NCBI GenBank assembly: GCA_038064395.1 | Contig: JBBTTE010000003.1 | Location: 434,001-498,000 of the forward strand | Origin: JBBTTE01 sp038064395 | Lineage (GTDB): Bacteria; Patescibacteriota; Saccharimonadia; Saccharimonadales; UBA4665 | DNA: 64,000 nucleotides | Reading direction: 5' to 3' | Part shown: piece by piece, positions 1 to 8,033 of the stretch | Layout of the letters: each line of letters opens with the position of its first letter | How positions within the stretch are numbered: the stretch's first letter is position 1 | Notes under the pieces: generated by a model | The model's input: only the letters and a program-made list of their open reading frames with translations | The model's database searches: none | What the model was told of the DNA's origin: nothing | Translations under genes and position numbers: made by a program

Positions 1-216
1 AATCTGAACAGTCTTGTTAGAGTTAACAGCCGCATCAGGAAGCCCAAGAGTGTACCATCTATTGGCAAAACAGAAGTCGGAGTACGGATGACTGGAGGGG
101 AATGGCTAGAGCCAAGTAAGGTTGGCAAAGCTGCTGGCGGCCTATTGAAGGCTGTTATGAGTCCCGTCTTGAGCGAAAGCATTACTCGTGTTCGGATCGA
201 AGCTCCAACCAGTTAG
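1..216 (+). CDS. C-terminal end of an unknown protein (partial)
   Basis: The first base of the window is in an open frame that runs 71 codons to a TAG stop, so the gene begins outside the window. The visible tail is basic and contains a VGVRMTGGEWLEPSK stretch followed by an alanine/glycine/leucine-rich helix-like segment. I do not recognise the family. Codon use resembles the neighbouring genes, which supports real coding. The nearest downstream signal on this strand is the intrinsic terminator at 353-378. Confidence 0.5.
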   Translation, partial: NLNSLVRVNSRIRKPKSVPSIGKTEVGVRMTGGEWLEPSKVGKAAGGLLKAVMSPVLSESITRVRIEAPTS

Positions 217-352
217 TTAGTCGCCGGTGCACTATCTTCGAAGCTGTAAGAAATCTCGCAGACAACCTAATATTGCAAGCGTAGAGTGATGCACAAGTCA
301 CTGTGAGGTGATCCAGCATCCAAGCCTGAAATGGTGGAAGATGTGAGCAATC

Positions 353-378
353 AAGAGCCCCTCAAAAGGCTCTTTTTT
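353..378 (+). terminator. Rho-independent terminator
   Basis: A perfect 7-bp stem, AAGAGCC (353-359) pairing with GGCTCTT (368-374), has an 8-base loop and is followed by a T run (373-378). It works on the plus strand and ends either the transcript of the partial gene at 1-216 or a small RNA made from 217-352. No T run follows the hairpin on the other strand, so it does not serve the minus-strand gene at 389-1099. Confidence 0.8.
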
Positions 379-388
379 GCTACCCGGG

Positions 389-1099
389 CTACTTCTTCTT
401 ATGCTTGCGTTCGGCTTTGGCGGCTTTCTTGGCTGCCTTCTTCATGGCCTTCTTGCTGGCTTTGCTCTCGTGCTTCGGGCGGGTTGCTGGCTCGACATGA
501 TCAGTCTTACGTCTATTCCTAGCTTGGTTGCCCTCAGGCACTACAAGACCTTCGTCTTCTGGTATATCTATAATTTCGGCGAAGCTCAGCACTAAGCTCA
601 TATCCTTGATCTTGCGTGGTGTCAGACCTCTAGGGTTGTAGAGGTCGTGCTCTTCCTTGGTCTCGCTAGGAACACCTAGCTCTATCAGCAGTGCTTCGGC
701 CAGGAATAGGAACTTCGGTTCAATGCTTGGGGTTGCCTCACTTGAATCTTCCTCGTGCCGCTTCTTCGTCTTGCCATGCAAGTCTGGATTGGGTATGGCT
801 AGACCACCTCCTGTCAATACAATGCTGCCCAAGTTAGCCTGCATTATCTGGTCTTTGGCTTCTTCGACTTGATCAACAAGTTCGGTGACGGTTTCACTCC
901 ACGCATCCTGATCAATATGATCGAGCTTGGCCATCTTGCGCATAGCACGTATGCCATTGCCTTTGCGGGTAAAGCCGCACAGATCTAGACCTTCAATGTG
1001 CTTGAGCGGTCCATCATGCAGCGCAATTAGGCCTCCTTTGCTGAGGGCGCTACTGTACATGACTAGCTCTAGATGATTACCAAGCTCAAATGTGGCCAT
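389..1099 (-). CDS. Unknown protein with lysine/alanine-rich C-terminal tail
   Basis: A 236-residue protein I do not recognise. The N-terminal 190 residues look globular (MATFELGNHLEL, an ILTGGG-like loop, and a conserved-looking NPRGLTPRKIKDM segment). The last 40 residues are almost entirely Lys/Ala/Arg, resembling the nucleic-acid-binding tails of bacterial histone H1-like proteins. The start was chosen at 1099 because AGAGGA lies six bases upstream there. A longer frame to 1150 lacks such a site, and a TATAAT lies further upstream. It heads a minus-strand group of unknown genes. Confidence 0.7.
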   Translation of the reverse strand: MATFELGNHLELVMYSSALSKGGLIALHDGPLKHIEGLDLCGFTRKGNGIRAMRKMAKLDHIDQDAWSETVTELVDQVEEAKDQIMQANLGSIVLTGGGLAIPNPDLHGKTKKRHEEDSSEATPSIEPKFLFLAEALLIELGVPSETKEEHDLYNPRGLTPRKIKDMSLVLSFAEIIDIPEDEGLVVPEGNQARNRRKTDHVEPATRPKHESKASKKAMKKAAKKAAKAERKHKKK

Positions 1100-1202
1100 A
1101 TTAAATCCTCTAACTACATTATAGTCAATATCTAACAGATAAGCAAACACAAACCAAGATTGCTAAAACACAAAAAACATTGCAAAAATTCTTACAACCT
1201 TG

Positions 1203-1586
1203 CTAATTAAAGCATATTAAGGATTCGTGTCTGACGACTAGCAGTCCGAACTCGTCTGTGATCCGTCTCGGTGGAGATGTGGCTTTGGTCTTTTCGTCCT
1301 CGTCCATCAGTTCTTCAGCTTGCTCATAAGTGGTCTTTAGCAGGTCGTCTATATCTGATTCAGACGTAGCGCCAGGGTAGGCATCTAAGCTGTCCTGTGA
1401 AGTCCATCTAACTAGTGGGGTGGATTCGTCAGTATCGGCAACATAGATAACATATGCCGCCATAAGTTCCTTGGTGTCGAATGTCCTGAACTCAACAGGG
1501 TGGAGAACGCTAGGCATGACAAGCGTGCAGGCTTCCATGAATCCTGCATTTGGTGATGTAGTAGTGGTCTCAACAACGGCAGGCAT
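1203..1586 (-). CDS. Hypothetical protein, 127 aa
   Basis: An acidic, soluble protein with no transmembrane segment and no motif I recognise. It has a Thr-rich start (VETTTTSPNAG), a core containing MAAYVIYVADTDESTPLVRW, and an acidic stretch (EQAEELMDEDEKTK). A TATACT hexamer ends seven bases before the ATG, the leaderless arrangement common in this window, which supports both the start and genuine expression. It lies between two other unknown minus-strand genes, each with its own promoter. Confidence 0.55.
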   Translation of the reverse strand: MPAVVETTTTSPNAGFMEACTLVMPSVLHPVEFRTFDTKELMAAYVIYVADTDESTPLVRWTSQDSLDAYPGATSESDIDDLLKTTYEQAEELMDEDEKTKATSPPRRITDEFGLLVVRHESLICFN

Positions 1587-1618
1587 TACGCCAAGTATAA
1601 AATATTAATAATTATCTA

Positions 1619-2059
1619 TCAAGGCTTGAGCTGTCGAGCCATGGCCTTAACGGCAAGCACCGGAACATGCAGTTCGTCATCTTGAGGTATTGGCTCTCCT
1701 GAAGGTAACTGCACAGCATCTTCGAACAGCAGGCATACGGCATCCATGCTAAGTAGCTCGGAGGGTTTGCGAAGCTGAGGATGACTGAAGCCTATGAACC
1801 TACCCTCAAACGCCGTCCGAAAGTAGTCTAGAACTTCTACTTCTTCTGTCTGAGGTCTCTTCTCGGCACCTTTGGGTATTGATATGGCACGGTTGGTTAC
1901 CGTGACATAGTCTTGCTTAAGCCAACCTTGCTTCTTGGCAATGATGCCGAAGTTAACTAGTACAATATCAGACATCTCAGGCTCTAGAGCAACTCTTGCC
2001 GCTCCGACTTTGGCGAACTCGGCAGGGCTCTTGAAATTCAATCTTTCGGTAGCAGACAT
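1619..2059 (-). CDS. Hypothetical protein, 146 aa
   Basis: A soluble protein of unknown family. Visible features are an N-terminal SPAEFAKVGAARVALEPEM helix, a central basic IPKGAEKRPQ loop and a hydrophobic AVCLLFEDAV segment. TATAAT ends six bases before the ATG, so the mRNA is probably leaderless. The gene is transcribed in the same direction as the unknown genes at 1203 and 389, but separate -10 boxes suggest independent promoters rather than one operon. Confidence 0.55.
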   Translation of the reverse strand: MSATERLNFKSPAEFAKVGAARVALEPEMSDIVLVNFGIIAKKQGWLKQDYVTVTNRAISIPKGAEKRPQTEEVEVLDYFRTAFEGRFIGFSHPQLRKPSELLSMDAVCLLFEDAVQLPSGEPIPQDDELHVPVLAVKAMARQLKP

Positions 2060-2096
2060 GTCAATATTATAACATATTTGTCAAGATAGGGATAGT

Positions 2097-3092
2097 TTAC
2101 TTGGCCAGGTGGCGCTGGTGGTCGGATTCGTCCTCGATCTCATGACCGATGATTTCTTCTATCAGGTCTTCGATCGTGACAATGCCGATTATTTCGTCGT
2201 CCTTCTCGATCGGGATCAAGTGGCTACGAGCGCCAATGAACTTACGGAACATGGTGTCTAGCGCAGTCTTGCTGCCAACTATCTTGGTCGGGTGAAGTTT
2301 CATGTCGCTGATCTTGTAGGTGTGGGTATCGAAGTCGATATCAACAAGATCCTTCATCAGAAGAAGTCCGTAACATTCCGTCAGGTGGTCGTCGAAGATC
2401 GGTATACGGCTGAAGCCTCGATCCTTAAGCTCATCGATCTTATCACCTGTCAGCTCGGTGGTAGGTGTGAGCCAGTAAGTGTGCCTGATATCAGTCATGA
2501 TATCGCGGACTCGCTTCTCGCTTAATGAGAGGGCGCCGCGCATAATCTCAACCTCGTCATCATCGAGTTCGCTGTTATTGTCTGCCAAGTGTTCGGTTAT
2601 TAATAAGCCTAGTTCGTGACGGGTCTGTAGCTTGGAGCGTTCGTGAGGGAAGAGTACATCTAGCAATATTGCTAGTGGCTTGCTAAGAATGTAAGTAACA
2701 ACAATCATGAACTTCAGCAGTGGTGCGAAGAAACTGGTCCAACCGAGAGGGTTCTTGGAGAACAGGGCTTGCGGCATAACCTCACCAAACACCACGATTA
2801 ATAGCGTGGCGACTAGGCCAGCAACCCAGCCTTCAAGTCGCTGATCAAGGACTAATGAAGTAGCCGATACGGCCGCCACGTTGGTCAATAGAATACTGCC
2901 CAGGGTCAAGTGGGTGTTAGCACGTAAAGGCAAGACACGCTTAGCGGCGCGGTCGCCGAGCTTGACCTTGCGCTTGAGGTCGCCAGGGTCGAGTGACATG
3001 ACGGCGATGTTCAACCCAGAGCAAATCGCTGACACAAGAATCAGCAGGATGACCTCTATGATAATTAAACTGGTATCGCCGCCTGAATGCAT
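2097..3092 (-). CDS. CNNM (DUF21) transmembrane protein with CBS pair
   Basis: A membrane protein of the CNNM/HlyC-CorC-like family, implicated in divalent cation (Mg/Co) handling or efflux. Residues 1-165 form the DUF21 membrane domain (several hydrophobic helices, with the family-typical GEVMPQALFSKNP motif). A pair of CBS motifs follows from about residue 195 to 325 (VRDIMTDIRHTYWL and a repeat ending IIGIVTIEDLIEEIIGHEI). At 331 residues it lacks the usual C-terminal CorC_HlyC transporter-associated domain. Start: TACAAT lies nine bases before the ATG, with a G-rich stretch between. The substrate is inferred from family only. Confidence 0.88.
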   Translation of the reverse strand: MHSGGDTSLIIIEVILLILVSAICSGLNIAVMSLDPGDLKRKVKLGDRAAKRVLPLRANTHLTLGSILLTNVAAVSATSLVLDQRLEGWVAGLVATLLIVVFGEVMPQALFSKNPLGWTSFFAPLLKFMIVVTYILSKPLAILLDVLFPHERSKLQTRHELGLLITEHLADNNSELDDDEVEIMRGALSLSEKRVRDIMTDIRHTYWLTPTTELTGDKIDELKDRGFSRIPIFDDHLTECYGLLLMKDLVDIDFDTHTYKISDMKLHPTKIVGSKTALDTMFRKFIGARSHLIPIEKDDEIIGIVTIEDLIEEIIGHEIEDESDHQRHLAK

Positions 3093-3156
3093 TCACCCCC
3101 CATTGTAGCTAATAACGCTCCTGCTTAGCAACCTGACTAACCGTTATACTAGAAGT

Positions 3157-3975
3157 ATGAGTTCTATATTCAATAAGTTTTGGCATAAGACACTGCGTCG
3201 ACCGTTCTTGCTTGAGAAAGTGATTGATGCCGACTCTGGTTCGCCTGTGGTGTTCTTGCACGGCATCGGCAAGACTGCAAGCGTCTGGAAACATGTGATC
3301 GAAGAGATGTCTGAGTCAGGTTGTCGCTTGGTGGCCTTTGACCTGTTGGGCTTTGGCGAGTCGCCTAAGCCCGGGTGGTTAGATTACAATGTCGACCAAC
3401 ACGCCGCCGCTGTCATTGCCAGTATCGAGAAGCTGAACTTGACCGAGCCTGCTGTGCTCGTCGGCCACTCTATGGGCTGTCTGGTGTCTGTCCGAGTCGC
3501 ACGACTGCGACCAGACCTAGTCAAGCACTTGGTCTTATACGAGATGCCCCTATACGAAGGTCTGCCAGAGAAGAAACGTTACAAGCTGCGAATCGATCTC
3601 TACCGCAAGCTATACGAGCGAGTGATTGCCTATAGTCCGACCTTCGATGACAAGAAGACGATTCGCCTAATTGAGCGGATTGGTCGCAAGGTGATTGGCT
3701 TCGAAGTTACGCCTGAGACTTGGCAGCCCTTCGTCCGTAGTCTCAAGAACACGATCATGGAGCAAACAGCCGCCGAAGATATACAAGCGATTGATACGCC
3801 GATGGATGCTATCTATGGGACTTATGACATGTTTGTTATTCGCGGTAGTCTGCAGCAGACCTTCGGCACGGATAGTGATCAAATCGTGTCGCATAAGTTA
3901 CGAGTTGGACATGTTATTTCTGTTCGTGCAAGCCGTTTCATAGTAGAGCGAATCCAATCGGCTGTGATAGGATAG
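3157..3975 (+). CDS. Alpha/beta hydrolase
   Basis: A 272-residue alpha/beta-hydrolase-fold protein. It shows the oxyanion region (VVFLHGIGKTASVWKHV), the nucleophile elbow GHSMG near residue 104, a candidate acid in YGTYDMFV and a C-terminal His in RVGHVIS, so the catalytic triad appears complete. The substrate is unknown; esterase, lipase and haloperoxidase-like relatives share this layout. TATACT ends six bases before the ATG, so the transcript is probably leaderless. It is followed after four bases by the DUF475 membrane gene, probably in one transcript. Confidence 0.88.
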   Translation: MSSIFNKFWHKTLRRPFLLEKVIDADSGSPVVFLHGIGKTASVWKHVIEEMSESGCRLVAFDLLGFGESPKPGWLDYNVDQHAAAVIASIEKLNLTEPAVLVGHSMGCLVSVRVARLRPDLVKHLVLYEMPLYEGLPEKKRYKLRIDLYRKLYERVIAYSPTFDDKKTIRLIERIGRKVIGFEVTPETWQPFVRSLKNTIMEQTAAEDIQAIDTPMDAIYGTYDMFVIRGSLQQTFGTDSDQIVSHKLRVGHVISVRASRFIVERIQSAVIG

Positions 3976-3979
3976 CAGG

Positions 3980-4999
3980 GTGCTAAGATTCTTCGGCTTC
4001 TCAGGTTTTATAACAATTGCAGCAATTGTGTATGCTGGCTACGCGCTCGGTTTGTCGGCGGCAATGACCACCATTGTCTTGATTGCCATTGAGATTGCCT
4101 TCAGCTTCGACAACGCTATTATTAACGCCAAAGTTCTAGAGCGTCTGTCCAAGTTCTGGCAACAGCTCTTCCTGACTGTGGGCATGGTCTTCGCGATTGT
4201 TGGTATGCGGTTCGTCTTCCCGATCTTGATCGTTATGGTTACCGCTAATCTGCCGTGGAGCCAAGTTATAGACGAGGCTCTGCATCACCCTGATGTTTAT
4301 GGGGCACATCTGGCTGAGGCGCATCCTTCGATCGCATCCTTTGGTGGTGCCTTCCTGCTAACACTCACACTGTACTTCTTGCTTGATCACGATCGTTCGG
4401 TGTTATGGCTAGTGCGGCTCGAGAAGCGTCTGCAGCGTTTCCGCGGTGGCGTCTGGTTGCCGCCTGTAGTCTCAGCTTTGACTGTCTGTATTGTGGCTTA
4501 CTTCGCAGGTCACGAAGCTGCTGTAGTGCTGCGAGCTGGTCTGTTTGGAACTGTCCTGTACACGGCTATCAAGCTGATGATTGACGGGCTTAACAAGTTT
4601 GCTCCTAAGGAACAGAAGATCTACAGCGGTTGGCCAGCCTTCTTGGCCTTCATGTACTTGCAAGTCTTGGATGCCAGCTTCAGCTTCGATGGGGTGCTAG
4701 GTGCCTTTGCTATCACCGACAAGATATTATTGATAGCTCTCGGACTGGGCGTAGGCGCTATATGGGTGCGAAGTCTGACAGTTTATCTGGTGCGTCACGG
4801 CACGCTAAACTCGTATAAGTACCTTGAACATGGGGCGCACTACGCGATTCTAGTGCTGGCAGTCGCGCTGCTTGGCAGCCTATTCTTCGAAGTGCCTGAC
4901 GCGATCACTGGAGTGGTTGGTCTGGGCGTGATCTGGGCGTCATTTGTGTCATCTAGAGCGGCTCTCAAGGCCAAACATTCAGCCCAATCTCAGGATTAA
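3980..4999 (+). CDS. DUF475 family (TerC-like) integral membrane protein
   Basis: A polytopic membrane protein, 339 residues with roughly eight hydrophobic helices. The two acidic intramembrane motifs typical of TerC/DUF475 proteins are visible: IEIAFSFDNAIINAKVL near residue 40 and LDASFSFDGVLGAFA near residue 235. The family is linked to metal-ion (possibly Mn) homeostasis, but the substrate is not established here. The start is GTG at 3980, four bases after the hydrolase stop, with AGGA a few bases upstream, which suggests translation as the second gene of an operon. Confidence 0.85.
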   Translation: MLRFFGFSGFITIAAIVYAGYALGLSAAMTTIVLIAIEIAFSFDNAIINAKVLERLSKFWQQLFLTVGMVFAIVGMRFVFPILIVMVTANLPWSQVIDEALHHPDVYGAHLAEAHPSIASFGGAFLLTLTLYFLLDHDRSVLWLVRLEKRLQRFRGGVWLPPVVSALTVCIVAYFAGHEAAVVLRAGLFGTVLYTAIKLMIDGLNKFAPKEQKIYSGWPAFLAFMYLQVLDASFSFDGVLGAFAITDKILLIALGLGVGAIWVRSLTVYLVRHGTLNSYKYLEHGAHYAILVLAVALLGSLFFEVPDAITGVVGLGVIWASFVSSRAALKAKHSAQSQD

Positions 5000-5041
5000 T
5001 TTTGGGCTTGCATTTCGATTTGGGCAGGCATAAGCTGTATA

Positions 5042-5091
5042 TAGGAAGTGTGAGGCTTCCTACTGAACCGGCCGAATTTCGCGCCGGTTCA
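5042..5091. other. Two tandem perfect hairpins between convergent genes
   Basis: TAGGAAG (5042-5048) pairs with CTTCCTA (5056-5062). After one base, TGAACCGGC (5064-5072) pairs with GCCGGTTCA (5083-5091). The 7-bp and 9-bp stems sit between the convergent DUF475 and Fur-like genes. Neither is followed by a T run on either strand. They may act as a bidirectional transcription or decay barrier, or as a small structured RNA. Confidence 0.55.
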
Positions 5092-5097
5092 TATGAT

Positions 5098-5514
5098 TTA
5101 AGAGCAATTTTCGCAGCGGCCTTGTATCTCTAACTGGTGGCCTTGCATCTTGAAGTTCTGGCTCTTGGCTAGGGCGTCCAACCGCTTCTCTAATTGATCA
5201 TCCTCGGGTAGCTTAATTGTCTTGCCACACTTATTACAGGTCAAATGGTGGTGATGGTGGTGAAAGACGTCACTTAGCTCCAACTTATACTTAAAGCCAA
5301 TCTGTAATCTCTGAATAATTCCAATCTGCTCGAACAACGCCACAGTGCGATAAACGCTGGCCCGGTCAACCTCGCCTTGGCAAGCAACGATAACCTCGTG
5401 CATTGTTTGCGGTTCCTTGTCTTGCAGGGCGGCAAAGATTATCTTGCGTGATCTGGTGAGGCTTTGCTTGTGCTGCTTAAGCACGTCCTTTAACTGATCT
5501 AGAGGCTCCGACAT
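5098..5514 (-). CDS. Fur/Zur family metal-responsive repressor
   Basis: A 138-residue Fur-family DNA-binding regulator. Residues 1-80 form the winged helix (SVYRTVALFEQIGIIQRL). A six-His run at 85-90 and the Cys pairs C93/C96 and C134/C137 supply the regulatory and structural zinc sites. The gene is divergent from a ZIP transporter and shares a palindrome-bearing control region, so a zinc-uptake regulator (Zur-like) is the best guess, with Fe or Mn sensing possible. The start is at 5514, not 5550: TATATT ends six bases before this ATG, paired with TTGCAA at 18-bp spacing. Confidence 0.9.
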   Translation of the reverse strand: MSEPLDQLKDVLKQHKQSLTRSRKIIFAALQDKEPQTMHEVIVACQGEVDRASVYRTVALFEQIGIIQRLQIGFKYKLELSDVFHHHHHHLTCNKCGKTIKLPEDDQLEKRLDALAKSQNFKMQGHQLEIQGRCENCS

Positions 5515-5520
5515 GCTGCA

Positions 5521-5572
5521 AATATACCACAAATTGCGACAAATTTGCAATAAATTGTTTGCTTGATGTATT
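5521..5572. promoter_or_regulatory. Divergent promoters and candidate Zur/Fur operator
   Basis: ATTGC (5533-5537) and GCAAT (5547-5551) form an inverted repeat with a 9-base centre in an AT-rich field. TTGCAA at 5545-5550 is its own reverse complement and can be the -35 in both directions: TATATT (5526-5521, minus) for the repressor gene, and TGTATT (5567-5572, plus) for the ZIP gene. A repressor bound here would block both promoters, the classic autoregulated divergent layout. Confidence 0.6.
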
Positions 5573-5580
5573 GTGAGCTC

Positions 5581-6306
5581 ATGACTCCTGTAATTCTGGC
5601 CTTCACGGCCTTCTTATCAACTCTCTGCGGTGGGCTTATTGGCCTCAAGAACAGAGACCATATGCATCGCTTCTTGGGTTTTGCGGCCGGTGTTTTACTC
5701 GGTGTTGTGGCGTTTGATTTGCTGCCTGAGATATATGAGATTCTTCATACGCAAGGATTAGCCCCTACAGGCGCAATGATTGCCCTAGTCTGTGGATTCT
5801 TGCTGTTTCACATTATCGAGAAGAGCATCTTGATCCACCATACCAACGAAGAGGAATACGAAGTTCATCATCATCCACATGTCGGCATTGCCTCAGCCCT
5901 GGCACTGATAGGGCATAGCTTCTTAGACGGTATGGCTATTGGTCTCGGGTTTCAGGCAGGGAATAGTGTCGGAATCGCTGTCGCCATCGCCGTTATAGCT
6001 CACGACTTTACGGACGGTCTCAATACAGTCAATCTTATGATCCTGAACAAAAACCACACTCGTCGCGCCGTTGCGTTTCTGATATTAGACGCCTTGGCTC
6101 CAATCCTTGGTGCGCTGTCGACCATGTTGTTCACCTTGTCCGACAGCGCATTGACTCTTTATCTGGGCTTCTTCGCTGGGTTCTTGCTCTACATCGGTGC
6201 TAGCGAAATCCTACCCGAAGCCCACAGCAAGCACTCCAGCTACAAGACTATTGCCTTGACGGTGTTAGGTGCGGCCTTCATCTTCGTGATAACTCGCTTC
6301 GCATAG
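5581..6306 (+). CDS. ZIP family metal transporter
   Basis: A 241-residue, roughly eight-helix importer of the ZIP family. The His-rich cytoplasmic loop (EEYEVHHHPHVGIA) precedes the signature helices HSFLDGMAIGLGFQAG and AHDFTDGLNTVNLM, which carry the metal-binding His/Asp/Asn residues. ZIP proteins move zinc or other divalent metals into the cytoplasm. The neighbouring divergent Fur-like regulator fits zinc uptake. ATG 5581 is preferred over 5566 because the TGTATT -10 lies eight bases upstream of it. Confidence 0.88.
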   Translation: MTPVILAFTAFLSTLCGGLIGLKNRDHMHRFLGFAAGVLLGVVAFDLLPEIYEILHTQGLAPTGAMIALVCGFLLFHIIEKSILIHHTNEEEYEVHHHPHVGIASALALIGHSFLDGMAIGLGFQAGNSVGIAVAIAVIAHDFTDGLNTVNLMILNKNHTRRAVAFLILDALAPILGALSTMLFTLSDSALTLYLGFFAGFLLYIGASEILPEAHSKHSSYKTIALTVLGAAFIFVITRFA

Positions 6307-6338
6307 AGGTAATGTTATAATTAGGGGGCGATTACAAC

Positions 6339-7034
6339 ATGAAAAAATCATCCCTCGAGCACAAAACAATTCGTCCAGGTAGCCTCAATAGCTTTGCATA
6401 TTATAGTTCTGATCGCCACCCTGTTGGCGCTGCTACACAGGTGGCTGCTAAGCCCCGCAAGTCATCGATTAATGCTAAGTGGTTGATTGTCGGTCTCGTC
6501 GTATTGGCGTTGGGCTGGTTCTTCTTCGTTCGTGACAGTGACAGCACTAGTTCAGGCTCTAGTCAGTCCAAGTCCGCGCCAGCCGTGGTCACCAAGCCCG
6601 CCGAGAATCATTGCGCTAGCAACACCCTCGATAAGCTAGTGCTAGTCAGCGTCACCAAGCGCCATCTGTGGGCCTGCGAGGGGAGCAAAACCGTTCACAA
6701 TGCCCCTGTAATTACCGGTATTCAGACCCACGAATCTACACTCACACCGGTAGGAACTTATAAGATTTATGCCAAGGTCACCGATACGACCCTCACGGGT
6801 ACTGACGAAACAGGCAGCTGGAGCGACCCTGTGCAGTATTGGATGCCTTTCTTAGATAACCAGTTCGGTACGTATGGCTTCCATGATGCTACCTGGCGCT
6901 CTGACAAGGAGTTCGGCAAAGTCGATCCGTACTCCGAGGATGCCTCGCATGGCTGCGTTGAATTACCACTAGCGTCAGCCAAGTGGCTATATGAGTGGGC
7001 GGTTGTCGGCACCACGGTTACGGTTGAGCTCTAG
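6339..7034 (+). CDS. L,D-transpeptidase (YkuD domain), membrane-anchored
   Basis: A peptidoglycan cross-linking enzyme that makes meso-DAP-type 3-3 links or attaches proteins to the wall. A cytoplasmic N-tail is followed by one transmembrane helix (about residues 48-64), a Ser/Lys-rich linker and the YkuD domain, which ends in the active-site motif SHGCVELP with Cys206 and the upstream His in GFHDATW. It is 231 residues long. Unlike most genes here it has a short leader (TATAAT at 6316-6321) with a G-rich ribosome site. Its stop overlaps that of the convergent gene by four bases. Confidence 0.92.
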   Translation: MKKSSLEHKTIRPGSLNSFAYYSSDRHPVGAATQVAAKPRKSSINAKWLIVGLVVLALGWFFFVRDSDSTSSGSSQSKSAPAVVTKPAENHCASNTLDKLVLVSVTKRHLWACEGSKTVHNAPVITGIQTHESTLTPVGTYKIYAKVTDTTLTGTDETGSWSDPVQYWMPFLDNQFGTYGFHDATWRSDKEFGKVDPYSEDASHGCVELPLASAKWLYEWAVVGTTVTVEL

Positions 7035-7951
7035 GCCTGTTCTGGCTGTTCTTCGAGTTCCTGTCTCTGTCTCGCGTTCTGGACGAATTCATCCTTAACA
7101 CTAACGCGTCTTAGCTCAATGATTGGCTTGTCAAAGTAGCTGAACCACTTCCTGTCTGAATCGTGTTCCTCGTCGTCGGGTAATCGCGTACCGTTTCTGT
7201 GTCGATCGGCGCGTTTGTTGGCATTCTTGATGCCTTTATGTACCAAGCTATCTCGGTCGCTACCAAATCGTACTTTGTTGTAGGTAACCTTACTAGCTAG
7301 CAGTGCACCGTAGGCGACGTAACCGGCTGCGATGCCTGCCACAGCGCCTTCTATAATGCGTGAGGCACTGGCTTCGGTTGCAGCAATACCCGCAACACCT
7401 ACAGCTTCACCCACGGCAACGCACGCAAATCGTCCTGCTTTCGTGTACATTTTTCGACGGCTGAAGTACATCTGTATTCCACGGTTTTGCTCTAGGCCTA
7501 CACGAATGCCTCGATTAATTTTGGCTTCGAGCTGTTCTGCCAAGTCTTCATCAGCGATTTGTGATTTGGTGGTTTCTTTGGGGATGGCCACCGTTATGTC
7601 GGTTGTTTGTGTGTCGTAGTACAGGGGATCTGATGGCGGTTGCTCGGTGCCCTCATCTAATTGAATAGTAAGTGAGCGTGGCTGATATTTACCTTCGAAG
7701 AAGCCTTGTCTAACGGATTTGTTGACGGGGCGTGCTAATCGGTCATGGTGTATCAATAGCTCATATGGACTGCCATTGATCCATAGTGGTTCGTCGGGTA
7801 GCCTGACTGCCATTGAGTTAAGCGCTACTTCTGTGTCATCAGGCCCAAATTCATAGCGAGCCGGCTTGGGCGGGTGGATCCATTGGAAGCCTTCAAGACC
7901 ATCCGGTCTAGGCACAGTATTAACCCATTGACTAGCTGTTTCGCCTGACAT
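7031..7951 (-). CDS. Hypothetical protein with small hydrophobic central segment
   Basis: A 306-residue protein of no family I recognise. Residues 1-170 look soluble and include a possible substrate-like loop (LWINGSPYELLIHHDR). An alanine/glycine-rich hydrophobic stretch near 178-220 (VGEAVGVAGIAATEAS, AGIAAGYVAYGALLAS) could be one or two membrane helices. A charged tail follows. AAGGAG lies ahead of the ATG, with TATAAT further upstream, so this is a leadered mRNA. The gene shares its stop region with the convergent L,D-transpeptidase gene; a functional link is not shown. Confidence 0.65.
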   Translation of the reverse strand: MSGETASQWVNTVPRPDGLEGFQWIHPPKPARYEFGPDDTEVALNSMAVRLPDEPLWINGSPYELLIHHDRLARPVNKSVRQGFFEGKYQPRSLTIQLDEGTEQPPSDPLYYDTQTTDITVAIPKETTKSQIADEDLAEQLEAKINRGIRVGLEQNRGIQMYFSRRKMYTKAGRFACVAVGEAVGVAGIAATEASASRIIEGAVAGIAAGYVAYGALLASKVTYNKVRFGSDRDSLVHKGIKNANKRADRHRNGTRLPDDEEHDSDRKWFSYFDKPIIELRRVSVKDEFVQNARQRQELEEQPEQA

Positions 7952-8033
7952 AATTAATTTACTCCTTAAATCTTGATTAAGATTATATCACATCACAAAA
8001 GATAACCTGTCAAGTCTAAGATATAATAAGTGT

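Noticed and set aside
3109..3294. Minus-strand reading frame across the hydrolase start
   Set aside because: It overlaps the well-supported alpha/beta hydrolase gene and its promoter, and has no ribosome site or family resemblance.
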